NCBI RefSeq assembly: GCF_004886325.1
Contig: NZ_QXFN01000001.1
Span: 744,001 to 808,000, forward strand
Length of the DNA stretch: 64,000 nt
DNA from: Cellulomonas telluris
GTDB lineage: Bacteria > Actinomycetota > Actinomycetes > Actinomycetales > Cellulomonadaceae
Reading direction: 5' to 3'
Both the position numbers and the translations under genes were made by a program. Below are positions 7,647-15,884 of the stretch, in pieces. The notes below the pieces were generated by a model. It saw only the letters and a list, made by a program, of their open reading frames with translations. It was not told where the DNA came from and did not search any database. Position 1 is the first letter of the stretch, and each line of letters starts with the position of its first letter.

Positions 7647-8294
7647 TCACATGTCGCGGTAGCGGCGGGCGGCGGCGAGGTCGGCGCGCAGCTCCTCGGC
7701 GGTGCGGCGCGCGCCGTAGCCGGGGGTGTCGCGCTGGATGCGCCACCCCTCCGACAGCGGGCTCAGCTCGACGGCGTCGAAGCCGAGCTCGTCCAGCAGG
7801 GCCACGACACGGGCCCGGGCGGCGTCGTCGTCCGCGGCGACGACGAGGGCACGGCGGCCCGGCGTGCCCGCGGGGGAGCCGTCCGTCGTCAGCTCGGCCG
7901 CGAGGATGTGGTTGAACGCCTTGACGACGTGGGACTGCGGCAGGTGCCGCTGGAGCAGCTCCGCGGTCGTCGTCGACTCGTCGTCGAGCTCCGCGATCTG
8001 CCCGTCGCGCTGCGGGTAGTAGTTGTTGGTGTCGATGACGACCTTGCCGGCGAGCGGCTCGACCGGGACCGTGTCGATCGCCTTGAGCGGGATGGTGACG
8101 ACGACGAGGTCGCCCGCCTCCGCCGCCTCCTGCGGCGTGCCCGCCCGCGCCCGGTCGCCGAGCTCGGCGACGAGGTCGACGAGGGTGTGCGGTCCGCGGG
8201 AGTTGCTCACCACCACGTCGTAGCCGTGCCGCACCGCGAGACGCGCGAGCTGCGAGCCGATGTTGCCTGCACCGATGAGTCCGATGGTCGTCAT
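7647..8294 (-). CDS. NADPH-dependent F420/NADP oxidoreductase-like protein
   Basis: A 215-residue Rossmann protein with the dinucleotide motif GLIGAGNIGSQLA at the start, DTNNYYPQRDG in the middle and VVKAFNHILA, all typical of the F420:NADPH oxidoreductase/NAD(P)-binding family that includes YrrR- and NpdG-like proteins. The ATG at 8294 is chosen over an in-frame GTG five codons upstream because the conserved fold begins there. Members move hydride between NADP and F420 or act as reductases; which applies here is not visible. Confidence 0.85.
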   Translation of the reverse strand: MTTIGLIGAGNIGSQLARLAVRHGYDVVVSNSRGPHTLVDLVAELGDRARAGTPQEAAEAGDLVVVTIPLKAIDTVPVEPLAGKVVIDTNNYYPQRDGQIAELDDESTTTAELLQRHLPQSHVVKAFNHILAAELTTDGSPAGTPGRRALVVAADDDAARARVVALLDELGFDAVELSPLSEGWRIQRDTPGYGARRTAEELRADLAAARRYRDM

Positions 8295-8336
8295 GTCGGC
8301 CTGCAACACGTCACCGGGTCCCCGGTGTTCCGGCCC

Positions 8337-8828
8337 TCACCCGGACACGCGGGACGCCGCCGCGTCCGCGGCGGCGGGGCGCAGCATCGTCACGTGCGGG
8401 ATGCCGTCCTCGGAGTAGACGTCCGAGGCCTCCGTGAAGCCGAACCGGGCGTACCAGCGGGCCAGGTGCGCCTGCGCGTCGAGCACCTGCTCGCGCTCGC
8501 CCGCCGTCGCGACCGCCACCCGCATGAGCCGCGACGCGAGGCCCTCGTTGCGCGCCGACTGCGCCACGCACACGCGCCCGATGCGGGCGCGCGCGGGCGA
8601 CGACTCGGTCGCCCCGTCCTCGAGCAGCCGCAGGTAGCCGACGAGCCGGCCGCCCCGCGTGGCCAGCAGGTGCTGCGTGCCGGGCTCCAGGTCGCGCCCG
8701 TCGATCTCCGGGTACGGGCACCGCTGCTCCACCACGAACACGTCGACGCGCAGGCGCAGGACGTCGTAGGCCTGCACCGGCGTGAGGTCGTCCCACGCCG
8801 ACCAGGTCAGGGCGATCGCGTCGGTCAC
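8337..8828 (-). CDS. ElaA-like GNAT acetyltransferase
   Basis: A 163-residue GNAT of the ElaA subfamily: LRLRVDVFVVEQRCPYPEID near the N-terminus is the ElaA signature, followed by the acyl-CoA part IGRVCVAQSARNEGLASRLM and the WYARFGF end motif. The extra Ala-rich tail after DGIPHVTML is not part of the fold. Substrate unknown. It lies between the oxidoreductase and the ABC exporter, all on the minus strand but with separate spacing. Confidence 0.9.
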   Translation of the reverse strand: MTDAIALTWSAWDDLTPVQAYDVLRLRVDVFVVEQRCPYPEIDGRDLEPGTQHLLATRGGRLVGYLRLLEDGATESSPARARIGRVCVAQSARNEGLASRLMRVAVATAGEREQVLDAQAHLARWYARFGFTEASDVYSEDGIPHVTMLRPAAADAAASRVSG

Positions 8829-8852
8829 CGGCGGATCCTCCCACGGCCGGCG

Positions 8853-10295
8853 TCAGTCGGCCGTGGGCCGTCCGTCGGCGGAGGGCTGCGGCAGGAGCGC
8901 GGCGGCGGCCGTGACGACGAGCGGCAGCAGGACGAGCAGGGCGGCGACGGCGCCGACGGGTGCGACGAGGTGGTGCGTGACGGGGCCGCCGGACGTCGGG
9001 GCGTACCGGTAGGCCGTCACCAGCAGCGCGCCGAGCGCGAGCCCGGCGGGCACGCCGGTCCACGCGCCCACGGTCGCCACCAGGCCCGCCTGCCCGGCCG
9101 CGATCCGCCGCCGCGTGCGGCGGTCGACCCCCACGGCGTCGAGGGTCGCGAGGTCCGCCGCGCTCTCCTGCGCGGCCAGCGCGGCGGTCGCCCACGTCGC
9201 GAGCAGGACGACGGCGACGGCCGCGACGACGAGCGCCGCGTCGGCCACCGGGTCGTCGAGCATCGTGGGGCCGGGTGCCAGGTGGGTGGCGCCGTCGCGG
9301 GTGTCGACCACCACCGAGAGCGCGCCCGAGCGCTCGAGACCGGACCAGTCCGCCTGCTGGCCGTGCGAGGACCACGTGTAGACGAGTGCGGCCGTGGCAC
9401 CGGCCACGACGGTCGCGGAGGCGGCGACGGCGGCGAGGGCGCGGAGGCGATGGCGTGCGGCGTCCCGCAGGACGAACCGGGACGCCACGCCGCGGACGGG
9501 CAGGCGGTCCAGCGTGCCCAGCAGCGCGCCGAGCAGGACGACCAGGCCGACGTGCGCGGCGGCGGCGGCGCCGACGACGACGAGCGCGTACGCCTCCCGA
9601 GCGGCCCAGCCCGCCAGGGCGCCGCCGCCGGCGGTCAGCGCGAACCCGGCCGCTCCCAGGAGCGCGGTCCGACGGGGCGCGGGCGCGGCGGCGAGGGCTT
9701 CGGGCCGGAGCACCAGCCGGCGCGCGGGGAGCCACGCCGCGGCGGTCGCGGCGACCACCGTGACGACGCCTGCCGAGGTGGTCGCCAGCAGCCCCACCAG
9801 CACGTCGAGGAGGCCCTCCGGGCGCATCGTGCGCAGGGTGACGGCGAGCGCCGCCGTGCAGCCCAGGACGGCGCCGGTCGCGGCGACGAGGGCGGCGGGG
9901 GCCACGACGACGCGGCGCAGGTCGGCCCGCGTCGCTCCCACCGCCGCGAGCGCGCCGAGCTCGCGCAGCCGGCGGTGCAGGCCGACGAGGTGCGCGGGTG
10001 CCACGAGGACGACCACCAGGACGACGGCGAGCGCGGCGGCCGTCGCCATCGTGCCGACGGCCGCGGGGTCCACGTAGTGCAGGACGCCGCCTCGGCCGCC
10101 GGCCGGGCCCAGGGGGGAGGCGAGGACGAGCGCCCGCGCGGTCGTCGTCGCGACCAGTGCGGACATCGCCGCCGCGACCGTGACGGGGACGAGCACGAGC
10201 CCCGTGCGGACGCGGTGGCGGGCGGCGTCCCGGCGGGCCAGCAGCAGGGCCGGGCGCCACGCGGCGGCGCGCGGCACGTCGACCGTCCCGCTCAC
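8853..10295 (-). CDS. FtsX/MacB-type ABC transporter permease
   Basis: A ~480-residue permease with an N-terminal helix, a long helix-rich core and two FtsX-like four-helix regions (AAVGATRADLRRVVVAPAAL in the first, LDAVGVDRRTRRRIAAGQAG in the second), the cytoplasmic coupling loops of the family. It is the membrane half of an exporter with the ATPase at 10292-11032. The GTG at 10295 overlaps the ATPase stop (GTGA); another GTG sits one codon earlier. Substrate unknown; PadR-controlled exporters of this kind usually handle antimicrobial peptides, lipids or signals. Confidence 0.85.
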   Translation of the reverse strand: MSGTVDVPRAAAWRPALLLARRDAARHRVRTGLVLVPVTVAAAMSALVATTTARALVLASPLGPAGGRGGVLHYVDPAAVGTMATAAALAVVLVVVLVAPAHLVGLHRRLRELGALAAVGATRADLRRVVVAPAALVAATGAVLGCTAALAVTLRTMRPEGLLDVLVGLLATTSAGVVTVVAATAAAWLPARRLVLRPEALAAAPAPRRTALLGAAGFALTAGGGALAGWAAREAYALVVVGAAAAAHVGLVVLLGALLGTLDRLPVRGVASRFVLRDAARHRLRALAAVAASATVVAGATAALVYTWSSHGQQADWSGLERSGALSVVVDTRDGATHLAPGPTMLDDPVADAALVVAAVAVVLLATWATAALAAQESAADLATLDAVGVDRRTRRRIAAGQAGLVATVGAWTGVPAGLALGALLVTAYRYAPTSGGPVTHHLVAPVGAVAALLVLLPLVVTAAAALLPQPSADGRPTAD

Positions 10296-11032
10296 CACGA
10301 CGCCTCCCGCGGTGTCCCGAGCAGCAGGTCCGTGGGGTCGCCCGGCTCGGCGACGTCCGTGACGACGCCGTCGCGCAGGAAGACCGTCCGGTCGGCCCAT
10401 GCCGCGACGCGGGCGTCGTGCGTGACGACGACGGCCGCGGCGCCCGCGTCGACCCGGGCGCGCAGGAGGCGGACGACCTCGTCGCCGGTCGTCGAGTCGA
10501 GCGCGCCCGTCGGCTCGTCGGCGAGCACGACGCGGCGCTCCCCGACCAGTGCCCGCGCGAGGGCGACCAGCTGCTGCTGCCCGCCGGACAGGTCGCGCGG
10601 GAAGCGGTCGGCCAGGTCGGCGACGCCGAGGTCCGCCAGCGCCCCCAGCGCCGCCGCGCGTGCCGAGCGGGGGCGGATGCCGTCGAGCTCGAGCGGCAGC
10701 GCGACGTTCTCCGCCGCGGTGAGCAGCGGCACGAGGTTGAGCTGCTGGAAGACGTAGCCGACGGTGCGCCGGCGCACCCGGGCGCGGTCGTCCGGGCCCA
10801 GCTCCGACAGGTCCTGCCCCGCGACGGTGACGCGTCCGGACGTGGGCACGTCGAGCCCGCCGAGCAGGCGCAGCAGCGACGTCTTGCCGGAGCCCGACGG
10901 GCCCATGACGGCGACGAGCTCGCCCGCGCGGACGGCCAGGTCGACCCCGGCGACCGCGCGGACCTGCGAGGGTCCCTCCCCGTGCACGCGCGTGAGGCCG
11001 CGCGCGGTGACGAGCACCGGGCCGCGCGTCAC
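10292..11032 (-). CDS. MacB/LolD-type ABC transporter ATPase
   Basis: A 246-residue ATPase with Walker A GPSGSGKT (44-51), Q-loop QQLNL, signature LSGGQ (148-152), Walker B VVLADEP (168-174) and the switch histidine in VVVTHD. The FQQLNL and ADEPTGALD forms are those of the MacB/LolD/FtsE export group. Its GTG start overlaps the stop of the PadR gene by four bases and its own stop overlaps the permease start, so padR, ATPase and permease form one tightly coupled operon. Confidence 0.95.
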   Translation of the reverse strand: MTRGPVLVTARGLTRVHGEGPSQVRAVAGVDLAVRAGELVAVMGPSGSGKTSLLRLLGGLDVPTSGRVTVAGQDLSELGPDDRARVRRRTVGYVFQQLNLVPLLTAAENVALPLELDGIRPRSARAAALGALADLGVADLADRFPRDLSGGQQQLVALARALVGERRVVLADEPTGALDSTTGDEVVRLLRARVDAGAAAVVVTHDARVAAWADRTVFLRDGVVTDVAEPGDPTDLLLGTPREASW

Positions 11033-11628
11033 CGGCGGGCCGCCGTCTCGTCGTCGGCCGGTGCGGTGGCCGGACGTGGCGCGGGCGCCGGCGGTCGTGC
11101 GTCACGGGTGGCCGCGGCGCGGGCGACGCGTGCCTCGACGTGGTCCAGCCACCGGATCTCGGCCTCGGCCGCGAAGACGAGGTTGTCGACGACGAGCGAC
11201 CACGCCAGGTCGGCGTCCGCCCCGGCCGCGCCCTCGACCCGCAGGCGGTGCAGCGCCTGCATCGCCCGCATCGTCTCGGTGCGCTGCACCTGGACCAGCC
11301 GGCGCACGTCGACCCCGGGCGTGCTGACCGCGAGCGCGAGCTTGATGGCCAGCTCGTCGCGGGCGGGTGCGGTGCGCGCCACGGGCGCCGCCCACCAGTC
11401 CCGCAGCGCGTCGTGCCCGGCGGGGGACAGCGTCCAGCGCGGGACGTCGCCGTCGGCGTCCGCGGGCGCGACGAGGCCGTCGCGCACGAGCCGGTCGAGC
11501 GTCGTGGAGACCTGGCCCATGTTGAGCGGCCACGTGCCGCCGGTGCGTCGCTCGAACTCCTGCCGCAGCTGGTAGGCGCCCGCCGGTCGTTCGGCGAGCA
11601 GGGCCAGCAGGCCGTGGCGGACGGACAT
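11029..11628 (-). CDS. PadR-family regulator of the ABC exporter
   Basis: A 199-residue PadR of the longer (C-terminal dimerisation) type: the winged helix occupies residues 1-75 (HGLLALLAERPAGAYQLRQE, NMGQVSTTLDRLVRDGLV) and a helical VirR/PadR C-terminal domain follows (LALAVSTPGVDVRRLVQVQR). It ends in a disordered Pro/Ala tail. A good ribosome site (GAGGAGG, 11633-11639) precedes the ATG. It heads the exporter operon and a palindromic operator sits directly upstream, so it most likely represses itself and the exporter until ligand binds. Confidence 0.92.
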   Translation of the reverse strand: MSVRHGLLALLAERPAGAYQLRQEFERRTGGTWPLNMGQVSTTLDRLVRDGLVAPADADGDVPRWTLSPAGHDALRDWWAAPVARTAPARDELAIKLALAVSTPGVDVRRLVQVQRTETMRAMQALHRLRVEGAAGADADLAWSLVVDNLVFAAEAEIRWLDHVEARVARAAATRDARPPAPAPRPATAPADDETAARR

Positions 11629-11640
11629 GGCACCTCCTCG

Positions 11641-11667
11641 GGTTACCGAGGAACGTTACTGAGTAAC
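11641..11667. promoter_or_regulatory. PadR operator upstream of the exporter operon
   Basis: A perfect 13-base palindrome GTTACTGAGTAAC (11655-11667) with a second half-site GGTTAC at 11641-11646. It lies 13 bases before the PadR ATG, next to the ribosome site. TTAC...GTAA palindromes are common PadR targets; binding by this PadR is inferred. Confidence 0.75.
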
Positions 11668-11794
11668 CGCCGGCGGAGCAAGGCGCCCGTCCGCTGGGTG
11701 AAGAGGGTGCCGAAACCCGCCCGGGGCGCTGCTGCCCGCCGCTACGCTCCCCGCGCACCACTGCCGCCGACGGCGGGTGCGGAAGGGACCCGGC

Positions 11795-13657
11795 ATGGTC
11801 ACCACGCTGCGCGCAGCGCTGTCCGTCCTCCTGCTCGCGGGCTTCTACCTGGTCGCGGCCGGGTTCGTCGCCGGGCTGGTGTGGCTCACGGTCCGGGCGT
11901 TCGACCTCGGGATCGGCTCCGCCGCCGGCAAGCTCGCCCTCGTCGCCGTGGTGGTGGTCGTCGCCCTCGTCCGCGCGCTGTGGCGGGTCGCCCGCGCCAA
12001 GCCCGGGCCGGAGCCCGGCGTCGAGGTCGCCCCGGCCGCGGCACCCGAGCTGTGGGCGACCGTGCGCGAGCTCGCCGACGTCGCGAGCACCCGCGTCCCC
12101 GACGAGATCCGCCTCGTGCCCGAGGTCAACGCCGCCGTCGCCGAGGACGCGCGGCTGCTCGGCCTGGTCGGGGGCCGGCGGCGGCTCTACCTCGGGGTGC
12201 CGCTCCTGCAGGCGCTCGACGTCGCACAGCTGCGGTCGGTCCTCGCGCACGAGCTCGGCCACTACTCGCGCAACCACACGCGCCTCGGCGCGGTCGCGTA
12301 CCGCGGCCGTGCCGTGATCCTCACGACCGTCGGGCAGCTGTCGGGCGTCGCGGGCTGGCTGCTGCGCGGCTACGCGCGGCTGTACCTGGTCGTGTCGGCG
12401 TCGGTGAGCCGCCGGCAGGAGCTCGAGGCCGACGAGCTGTCGGTGCGCGTCGCCGGGCGTGCGGTCGCGCAGGCGACGCTCCGCGAGGTCCCCGTCGTGG
12501 ACGCCGCCTGGTCCTTCTACACGAGCGCGTACCTCGCGGAGGGCTGGGAGTCGGGCCTCGCCCCGACCGCACGCGGGTTCTTCGGCGGGTTCGGCGAGCT
12601 GCTCGCGGCCCGCGGCGACGAGCTCGCACGCGTCCGGGCGGAGGCGCCGCCGCAGGAGCAGTCGGTGTGGGACAGCCACCCCTCGGTCGCCGCCCGCGTC
12701 GCGGCCATGGAGCGGATGCCGTCGGCCGAGCTCCCGCGGGACACGCGTCCCGCGACCGCCCTCGTCCCCGGCTTCGCCGACGCCGCGACGGCCGTCGCGG
12801 AGGTCGCCGTGCAGTTCGGCGACCGCGAGCGCCTCGAGTGGGACGACCTGACCGCCCGCTCCCTCGGCACGGCTGAGCAGCGCACCGCCGACTCGGTGTA
12901 CCGGGCAGCGGCGCGCGTCGCCGGCGTGGGGCGCGCCACGCTCGGCACGGTGCTCGACCTCGTCTCGGACGGGCGCGGTGACGTGCTCGCACGCGAGCTC
13001 GGGTTCGGGGCGACGCCCCACGACGGGGAGGGGCACCCGCTGGCCGGGACGCTCACCGTCGTGGTCCGCGCCGCCGCCGTGCAGGGCGGGGCCGCCCGCT
13101 GGCGCCACTCGTGGAGCGGGCCCGCCGTGCTGGTCGGGCGCGACGGTGCGCGGTTCCCGGTGGACGAGATCGTCGACACCGCCCTGCGCCCCGGATCGGC
13201 GCCGTCGGTGCGCACGGGCCTGCTGACGCTGGGGCTCGACCCGGACGCCGTCGGCCAGGTGGGCGAGCGCGCCACCGCGCACGGCGCCGAGGTGCTCGGC
13301 GGCATCGCGAACATGCAGGTCGCCAAGGTCCAGCACGACGTGGTGGTCCTCGACAACGGGCTGCTGCTCGTGCGCTGCCCGAAGAAGACCGAGGGCGGCA
13401 AGCACCGCATCGCGGCGCTGCTGCGCTCGGCGCCGCTGGTCGAGCTGGCCGCGCAGCACCGGTTCCTGCCCTACGAGGAGGTCGCCTCGGCGGAGGTGCT
13501 GCGGCACACGCCCGTGCGGGTCGCGTTCACGCTCCGCGACGGCACGACCCTCGAGCTCAAGGAGCTGTGGACGGGCGAGCGGCTGACGAAGAACAGCCAC
13601 GAGGTGCTGGTGGGGGTGGCGCAGCACCTGGCCCCGGTGGGGGCCGTCGCCGGCTGA
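11795..13657 (+). CDS. M48-family zinc metalloprotease
   Basis: A 620-residue protein with two N-terminal membrane helices (about residues 8-33 and 46-65), then an M48 (HtpX/Ste24-like) domain: zinc motif HELGH at 152-156 and third ligand Glu211 in ELEADELS. After the protease domain (to about residue 330) comes a ~290-residue C-terminal region without a motif I recognise, much longer than HtpX. It probably acts at the membrane in protein quality control. The ATG at 11795 has a GGAAGGGA ribosome site; the GTG six codons upstream lacks one. Divergent from the PadR-ABC operon. Confidence 0.88.
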   Translation: MVTTLRAALSVLLLAGFYLVAAGFVAGLVWLTVRAFDLGIGSAAGKLALVAVVVVVALVRALWRVARAKPGPEPGVEVAPAAAPELWATVRELADVASTRVPDEIRLVPEVNAAVAEDARLLGLVGGRRRLYLGVPLLQALDVAQLRSVLAHELGHYSRNHTRLGAVAYRGRAVILTTVGQLSGVAGWLLRGYARLYLVVSASVSRRQELEADELSVRVAGRAVAQATLREVPVVDAAWSFYTSAYLAEGWESGLAPTARGFFGGFGELLAARGDELARVRAEAPPQEQSVWDSHPSVAARVAAMERMPSAELPRDTRPATALVPGFADAATAVAEVAVQFGDRERLEWDDLTARSLGTAEQRTADSVYRAAARVAGVGRATLGTVLDLVSDGRGDVLARELGFGATPHDGEGHPLAGTLTVVVRAAAVQGGAARWRHSWSGPAVLVGRDGARFPVDEIVDTALRPGSAPSVRTGLLTLGLDPDAVGQVGERATAHGAEVLGGIANMQVAKVQHDVVVLDNGLLLVRCPKKTEGGKHRIAALLRSAPLVELAAQHRFLPYEEVASAEVLRHTPVRVAFTLRDGTTLELKELWTGERLTKNSHEVLVGVAQHLAPVGAVAG

Positions 13658-13717
13658 CGGGGGGACGCCGTGCGGGACGTGCTCCGGACGGCGGTCGTCG
13701 CGGCGCCCCGCCGCGCG

Positions 13718-13723
13718 TACGGT
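13718..13723 (+). promoter_or_regulatory. -10 box of a probable leaderless promoter
   Basis: TACGGT, eight bases before the GTG at 13732. Confidence 0.45.
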
Positions 13724-13731
13724 CTGCCCTC

Positions 13732-14274
13732 GTGACCAGCACGGACGGACCGGACGGCCCTGCGCCGCAGGAGGACGCGACGCCGTCGGGTGCCCGCACC
13801 TGGACCGTCGACGACGGCTACGCGGGGCGTGCCGCGGCCGTCGTCGTCCGCCTCCAGCTCTGGCGGTTCGTCGTGCTGGCGCTGCTCGCCCTCGCCGTCG
13901 TCGCGCTCCTGCAGGTCGGCAGGCCCGTCGACCGCCACGACGCGGTCGGCCTGGTGGCCGGCGCCGTGACGGTGCTGGTCGCGGTCGTCCTCGTCGCGCT
14001 GCACGCACGCCGACGCGCACGGCAGCAGATCGCGCGGATCTCGCCGGCGGGGTCCACCGTCGCGGCGGCCCTCGGTCCGGACGGGTTGTGGCTCAAGACC
14101 TCGCTCGGGTCGGGCACGACGCGGTACGCGGCGTTCCGCCGGGTGGACGAGCGCGACGGCGTCGTCCTGCTGCGCCAGCACGCGCGGGCCCTCGTCCTCC
14201 TGCCGGTGCAGGTCCTGCCGCCCGACGGGGTGACCGAGCTACGGCGGCGGGTCGAGGCTCCGTCCGGTCCGTGA
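13732..14274 (+). CDS. Uncharacterised membrane protein with two helices
   Basis: A 180-residue protein: an acidic, disordered N-terminus, two adjacent membrane helices (LWRFVVLALLALAVVALLQV and AVGLVAGAVTVLVAVVLVAL, about residues 40-85), then a basic stretch and a cytoplasmic PH/YcxB-like beta domain (STVAAALGPDGLWLKTSLGS, YAAFRRVDERDGVVLLRQ). YcxB-like proteins have this layout, so that family is the best guess. GTG start directly after a -10 box. Convergent with the gene ending at 14285. Confidence 0.65.
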   Translation: MTSTDGPDGPAPQEDATPSGARTWTVDDGYAGRAAAVVVRLQLWRFVVLALLALAVVALLQVGRPVDRHDAVGLVAGAVTVLVAVVLVALHARRRARQQIARISPAGSTVAAALGPDGLWLKTSLGSGTTRYAAFRRVDERDGVVLLRQHARALVLLPVQVLPPDGVTELRRRVEAPSGP

Positions 14275-14284
14275 CGGGCGCCCG

Positions 14285-14734
14285 TCAGCTGCAGTTGTCG
14301 CAGACGCCCGTCGCGGGCAGCGCCTGGAAGCACGTGGGGCAGATCGCGAGCGGCCGCTCCTCGCGCGTGGGCGTCCGCGTCGAGGCGCGCGGCGTCGTCG
14401 TGCGGGGAGCGCGCGGGGTCGACGCCCGCACGGCACGGGCCGGGGACGGCACGGCGGCCGTCGGGGCGCTCACCTCGAAGCCGCGCCGGCGCAGGAGCGA
14501 CACGGCGCCGTCCATGCCGTGGAAGTCGTCGGCCGTGGCCATGCGCCCCGTCGCCACCCGGTGCGCCACCCCGAGCACGGCGCGCGCGTCGTAGGTCCGG
14601 CCCTCGTGGACCAGCACGTACGCGGGCAGAGGCTCGAAGTTGTACAGCGCGAGGAACGCGTCCCCGCCACGGGCGTCGTGCTCGACCATCGCCTGGAGGA
14701 TGTGCTGCCGGGTCACGGAGGAGAAGGTCGCCAC
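14285..14734 (-). CDS. Small protein with a ScoMcrA-head-like domain and zinc ribbon
   Basis: A 149-residue protein. Residues ~5-85 (VTRQHILQAMVEHDARGGDA, YVLVHEGRTYDARAVLGVAH) resemble, from memory, the N-terminal head domain found in ScoMcrA-type modification-dependent nucleases and in other defence-type proteins. A basic, disordered linker leads to a C-terminal zinc ribbon CPTC...CDNC. No nuclease motif is visible, so it may bind modified DNA or a partner only. GTG start at 14734 right after a TACCCT box, so probably leaderless. It follows the 14781-15470 gene after 46 bases. The family assignment needs a profile search. Confidence 0.6.
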   Translation of the reverse strand: MATFSSVTRQHILQAMVEHDARGGDAFLALYNFEPLPAYVLVHEGRTYDARAVLGVAHRVATGRMATADDFHGMDGAVSLLRRRGFEVSAPTAAVPSPARAVRASTPRAPRTTTPRASTRTPTREERPLAICPTCFQALPATGVCDNCS

Positions 14735-14742
14735 GATGAACC

Positions 14743-14748
14743 AGGGTA
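14743..14748 (-). promoter_or_regulatory. -10 box of a probable leaderless promoter
   Basis: TACCCT on the minus strand, eight bases before the GTG at 14734. Confidence 0.4.
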
Positions 14749-14780
14749 CGTCCCTGCGGTCGCGGTCTCGCAGGACCCGT

Positions 14781-15470
14781 CTACCGGCCGCCGACCTCGA
14801 GCCGCTCCAGGGCCTCCTGGACGCTCTCGGGACGGGTCTGCCACGGGACGACCTGCCGGACGCGCACGCCCGGGCCGAACCACGTCGGGTCGTCGACCTC
14901 GATGCCCAGCTCGTGCAGATGGGCGACGAGGAGCCCGCGGTCGAACCGGTCCCTGATCCTGCGGGCGCCGTACCGGGCCACGTCCTCGAACGGCAGCGGT
15001 CGCCCGGACTCGTACCAGGACCACCGGCCGTCCTGACGGGTGGCGGCGAGCGTGCGCTCGTGCAGGAGCGGAGGCTCCCCGTCGGGCCCACTCACCCACA
15101 TCTGCGTCGACGCGTGCCCGGGCCCGTGCGGCGGCGAGTGCATCGCGATCACGCAGCGCGTCCCGAGCTGCCGCGCCAGCTCCCCGGCCGCGGCGCTGGG
15201 GTCGCCCCCGTTCTTGTCGTTGTTCAGGTAGGCGGTCCACCGGCCGCAGTCGATCACCAGCTCCGTGGTCCACGGCGCCTCCAGCGGCTCCAGGAGGGAC
15301 AGGCACGCGGGGAACGGCGTCGGGGGCGAGACCTCGAGTCGCTGCCCGAGGCCCCGGCGCCAGCCGAGGTCCGCCTCGAGGACGTCCACCGCGGGAGCCT
15401 GGACGAAGGCCACGACCCAGCCGACCGGGCTCCGGGTCCTGCCGAGCAGGGGCGGTTCGGTGACGGGCAC
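14781..15470 (-). CDS. Uncharacterised 229-residue protein
   Basis: I cannot name the family. It is soluble and mixed alpha/beta, with notable runs WTTELVIDCGRWTAYLNN, GTRCVIAMHSPP, RWSWYESGRPLPFEDVARY and ARRIRDRFDRGLLVAHLHEL. The overall feel is of actinobacterial proteins resembling immunity or SMI1-type folds, but this is only an impression. The frame stays open to 15632, through a terminator and the tRNA-Ser gene, so the GTG at 15470 is the first plausible start. It sits immediately downstream of tRNA-Ser, a common site for acquired genes. Confidence 0.6.
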   Translation of the reverse strand: MPVTEPPLLGRTRSPVGWVVAFVQAPAVDVLEADLGWRRGLGQRLEVSPPTPFPACLSLLEPLEAPWTTELVIDCGRWTAYLNNDKNGGDPSAAAGELARQLGTRCVIAMHSPPHGPGHASTQMWVSGPDGEPPLLHERTLAATRQDGRWSWYESGRPLPFEDVARYGARRIRDRFDRGLLVAHLHELGIEVDDPTWFGPGVRVRQVVPWQTRPESVQEALERLEVGGR

Positions 15471-15520
15471 GCGCGCATCCTGCCGGACGCAGGAGCGTCG
15501 CGGGAGGGCCGCGGACGACC

Positions 15521-15555
15521 GAGGGCCCGTCACCGGTAGTCGGTGACAGGCCCTC
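15521..15555 (-). terminator. Terminator of tRNA-Ser
   Basis: Fifteen-base arms (15521-15535 and 15541-15555) with one mismatch around a GTAGT loop, seven bases past the tRNA 3' end. Confidence 0.85.
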
Positions 15556-15561
15556 GTGCTG

Positions 15562-15646
15562 CGGAGGATGGGGGATTCGAACCCCCGAGGGCGTGAACCC
15601 AACACGCTTTCCAAGCGTGCGCCATAGGCCACTAGGCGAATCCTCC
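15562..15646 (-). tRNA. tRNA-Ser(GGA)
   Basis: Read on the minus strand, the acceptor arms GGAGGAT/ATCCTCC, a long variable arm, the T loop GGTTCGAATCC and an anticodon loop TTGGAAA closed by CACGC/GCGTG give a class II tRNA with anticodon GGA. CCA is not encoded. It reads UCC and UCU serine codons. Confidence 0.95.
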
Positions 15647-15686
15647 TGGCGGCGGCAGCCGGTCGGGACCGACGAGCCGCGCGGAG

Positions 15687-15692
15687 AGTCTA
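15687..15692 (-). promoter_or_regulatory. Candidate -10 box for tRNA-Ser
   Basis: TAGACT on the minus strand, 40 bases upstream of the mature tRNA 5' end. Confidence 0.45.
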
Positions 15693-15884
15693 CCGGAGCC
15701 GACGCCCCGCCCCGCACCACCGGCGCCCCCGGCGTGACGGGACCGGACGGATCAGCGCGAACCGGACCGACGGGAACAGGTCGTGCGAACGGCACCGCAT
15801 CGTCATGAATCGTTCAACCCCGCTGGGGAGGGTCGTGCTCGGTCGGGACACCCCCGGCCGTCCACGATCCGTAGAGGACCACAG

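Noticed and set aside
7629..10757. A 1042-codon open frame on the plus strand
   Set aside because: It is the antisense of the oxidoreductase, GNAT and ABC permease genes. Its translation is Arg/Gly-rich with no domain, as expected at this GC content.
15471..15632. N-terminal extension of the 229-residue protein
   Set aside because: It would run through the tRNA-Ser terminator and most of the tRNA gene.
14275..15646. Search for an attachment-site duplicate of the tRNA-Ser 3' end
   Set aside because: No second copy of the tRNA end, no integrase and no insertion sequence was found nearby, so a genomic island cannot be supported.
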